Assembly (NCBI RefSeq): GCF_014805685.1
Contig: NC_060906.1
Coordinates: 7,036,060-7,100,059 of the forward strand
DNA: 64,000 nt
Source: Silurus meridionalis
Lineage: Eukaryota; Chordata; Actinopteri; Siluriformes; Siluridae
Reading direction: 5' to 3'
Below, piece after piece: positions 61,712-64,000 of the stretch (positions are counted from its first letter, which is position 1; every line of letters begins with the position of its first letter). The translations under genes and the position numbers were made by a program. The notes under the pieces are model-generated. The model did not search any database. It worked only from the letters and a program-made list of their open reading frames with translations, and had not been told where the DNA came from.

Positions 61712-63318
61712 TAGTGAGGAAAATAAGTATTTGAACACCCTGCTATTTTGCAAGTTCTCCCACGTAGAAATCATGGAGGGGTCTGAAATTGTCATCGTAG
61801 GTGCATGTCCACTGTGAGAGACATAATCTAAAAAAAATAAATCCATAAATCACAATATATGACTTTTAAACTATTTATTTGTATGATACAGCTGCAAATA
61901 AGTATTTAAACACCTGTCTATCAGCTATAATTCTGACCCTCAAAGACCTGTTAGTCTGCCTTTAAAATGTCCACCTCCACTACATTTATTATCCTAAATT
62001 AGATCCACCTGTTTGAGGTCGTTAGCTGCATAAAGACACCTGTCCACCCCATACAATCAGTAAGAATCCAACTTCTAACATGGCCAAGACCAAAGAGCTG
62101 TCCAAAGACACTAGAAACAAAATTGTACACCTCCACAAGGCTGGAAAGGGCTACGGGGAAATTGCCAAGCAGCTTGGTGAAAAAAGGTCCACTGTTGGAG
62201 CAATCATTAGAAAATGGAAGAAGCTAAACATGACTGTCAATCTCCCTCGGACTGGGGCTCCATGCAAGTTCTCACCTCGTGGGATCTCAATGATCCTAAG
62301 GAAGGTGAGAAATCAGCCCAGAACTACACGGGAGGAGCTGGTCAATGACCTGAAAAGAGCTGGGACCACCGTTTCCAAGGTTACTGTTGGTAATACACTA
62401 AGACGTCATGGTTTGAAATCATGCACGGCACGGAAGGTTCCCCTGCTTAAACCAGCACATGTCCAGGCACGTCTTAAGTTTGCCGATGACCATTTGGATG
62501 ATCCAGAGGAGTCATGGGAGAAAGTCATGTGGTCAGATGAGACCAAAATAGAACTTTTGGGTCATAATTCCACTAAACGTGTTTGGAGGAAGAAGAATGA
62601 TGAGTACCATCCCAAGAACACCATCCCTACTGTGAAGCATGGGGGTGGTAGCATCATGCTTTGGGGGTGTTTTACTGCACATAGGACAGGGCGACTGCAC
62701 TGTATTAAGGAGAGGATGACCGGGGCCATGTATTGCAAGATTTTGGGGAACAACCTCCTTCCCTCAGTTAGAGCATTAAAGATGGGTCGAGGCTGGGTCT
62801 TCCAACATGACAATGACCCGAAGCACACAGCCAGGATAACCAAGAAGTGGCTCTGTAAGAAGCATATCACGGTTCTTTCGTGGCCTAGCCAGTCTCCAGA
62901 CCTAAACCCAATAGAGAATCTTTGGAGGGAGCTCAAACTCCGTGTTTCTCAGCGACAGGCCAGAAACTCGACTGATCTAGAGAAGATCTGTGTGGAGGAG
63001 TGGGCCAAAATCCCTCCTGCAGTGTGTGCAAACCTGGTGAAAAACTACACGAAACCTTTGACCTCTGTAATTGCAAACAAAGGCTACAGTACCAAATATT
63101 AACATTGACTTTCTCAGGTGTTCAAATATTTATTTGCAGCTGTATCATACAAATAAATGGTTAAAAATCATACATTGTGATTTCTGGATTTTTTTTTTTT
63201 AGATTATGTCTCTCACAGTGGACATGCACCTACGATGACAATTTCAGACCCCTCCATGATTTCTAAGTGGGAGAACTTGCAAAATAGCAGGGTGTTCAAA
63301 TACTTATTTTCCTCACTG
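61712..63318 (+). mobile_element. Tc1-like element with intact transposase (1607 bp)
   Basis: Same family as elements B and D. The right end is CCTCACTG followed by TA (63319-63320); the left is preceded by TA (61710-61711) but begins TAGTGAGG, with the first C changed to T. Left (61712 to about 61914) and right (63118-63318) inverted repeats each carry outer and inner AAATAAGTATTTGAACACC-type sites. The inner left and right sites have one substitution each. It is the least damaged transposon in the window. Confidence 0.96.
62080..63102 (+). CDS. Tc1 family transposase, full-length intact ORF (340 aa)
   Basis: Cut-and-paste DDE transposase. An N-terminal paired-like bipartite helix-turn-helix (residues about 1-110: [20 protein letters not shown], then [20 protein letters not shown]) should bind the TIR repeats; the linker PRTGAPCK (56-63) stands where the GRPR-like motif lies. 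The catalytic triad is complete: Asp153 ([10 protein letters not shown]), Asp244 (FQHDNDPKH) and Glu279 ([11 protein letters not shown]), exactly DD34E. A glycine-rich box, [11 protein letters not shown] (187-196), is intact. Length equals the family norm and there are no internal stops. Start ATG follows the TIR by about 160 bp. It is a selfish gene in a host intron, and no host function is implied. Confidence 0.95.
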   Translation: MAKTKELSKDTRNKIVHLHKAGKGYGEIAKQLGEKRSTVGAIIRKWKKLNMTVNLPRTGAPCKFSPRGISMILRKVRNQPRTTREELVNDLKRAGTTVSKVTVGNTLRRHGLKSCTARKVPLLKPAHVQARLKFADDHLDDPEESWEKVMWSDETKIELLGHNSTKRVWRKKNDEYHPKNTIPTVKHGGGSIMLWGCFTAHRTGRLHCIKERMTGAMYCKILGNNLLPSVRALKMGRGWVFQHDNDPKHTARITKKWLCKKHITVLSWPSQSPDLNPIENLWRELKLRVSQRQARNSTDLEKICVEEWAKIPPAVCANLVKNYTKPLTSVIANKGYSTKY

Positions 63319-63320
63319 TA

Positions 63321-63950
63321 TAAAAACAAATACCTTAAACACTGAAAGATCATGTGAATAAAGTTGATTATCTTGTACCATGGTACCTGTCAGGATTTGG
63401 GATAGATTAGGTTTGAAAAGAACGGGCAAGTGTAAGATTCTGAGGCACTTTGACAAGTATGAAATTGCGAGTATAGTATGGAGTCCGAGTATCTCCATCA
63501 GGTCAGGTTTTGCTTTTCATGAACTGAAATGCTGCTCATTTGGGTTGATTGTCTATTCCAAAATCTTCCACTTTTTCTTATCATGACTTTTGATTGTTAC
63601 TGGTGATACAGTTACATTTGGTAATAAGGCCTCTACATTACTAGTCTGAGTCTGTGATGGATTGTGGTACCTTTACTTGTTGTTGTTATGCTGGGTTTAT
63701 TTTTCAGCACATTCTAAATTGTATGCAGACACTTTGATTTTCCCTTTTTTCTTAGTTTTAACATTGCCTTCTTTTCTCCCATAGACCTCTATCTGGTCTT
63801 CATGTTGGTTTATCTTTTTAGGCAAAACCCAGAGGTTAAAACTATGAATAAACAATCTAACATGACTCACCTGTGTAACAGGAAACACCGGTTAGTCACA
63901 TGTTCCAGTATTTTGATCACTTGAAAAAGATGAGTGGGTTTAATATAAGG
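63321..63950. other. Intronic sequence, no gene recognised
   Basis: Reading frames are short and without motifs. Confidence 0.4.
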
Positions 63951-63952
63951 TG

Positions 63953-64000
63953 GATGTGGTAGCTCAGTGGCTCATATGTTGGATTTTTTTTTTCCCCTTA
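63953..64000 (+). mobile_element. tRNA-derived SINE head, cut by window end
   Basis: GGATGTGGTAGCTCAGTGGC is an A-box-like start similar to the head of the SINE at 14872-15052. Only the first ~45 bp are inside the window, ending in a T-run. Confidence 0.45.

Overview
The window is vertebrate genomic DNA, almost certainly from a ray-finned fish. It carries split genes with GT-AG introns, abundant (CA)n and (AT)n microsatellites, many Tc1/mariner and hAT DNA transposons, L2/CR1-like, RTE-like and R2-like LINEs, tRNA-derived SINEs and solo LTRs. A catfish or other otophysan fits this transposon mix, but that is inference. There is no sign of prokaryotic sequence, CRISPR arrays or operons.

Two host genes lie head to tail on the + strand. 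First is the 3' part of ppil6 (cyclophilin-like PPIL6), with five coding exons between 10131 and 14527; its N-terminal exons were not found and probably lie upstream of the window. About 1.1 kb downstream (stop codon to start codon) begins enah (Mena, an Ena/VASP actin regulator). It has a CpG-rich promoter/5'UTR (about 15180-15603), a five-base coding exon 1 (ATG AG, 15604-15608), a 27-kb first intron, two exons that together encode the EVH1/WH1 domain (42625-42790 and 50047-50224) and a linker exon (57586-57658). The rest of enah lies beyond the window. A possible alternative first exon (38007-38095) with a phase-compatible splice donor lies late in intron 1.

Nearly everything else is transposon sequence. 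Bases 1-10100 hold a rearranged Tc1 remnant, a defective Tc1 inside an (AT)n tract, CR1/L2-like LINE debris, a retroviral protease fragment, and a nest of solo LTR inside RTE-like LINE inside L2, plus a SINE. The last ppil6 intron (10949-14415) contains a mariner-like element that was tandemly duplicated with its flank. Enah intron 1 contains degenerate mariner and Tc1 remnants, a polypurine tract, an R2-like LINE split by a hAT element with a perfect 8-bp target duplication, a second defective Tc1, and a pogo-like element carrying an LTR. Enah intron 2 contains a triple-nested hAT and a Tc1 remnant split by a pogo-like insertion. The last intron in the window holds an antisense RTE-like LINE, a putative 1.2-kb solo LTR and a nearly pristine 1.6-kb Tc1 element with an uninterrupted 340-aa transposase.

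The best leads are the intact Tc1 next to two siblings that share one frameshift lesion, the triple hAT nest, the homology-driven tandem rearrangement of the mariner element, and the candidate alternative enah start exon.
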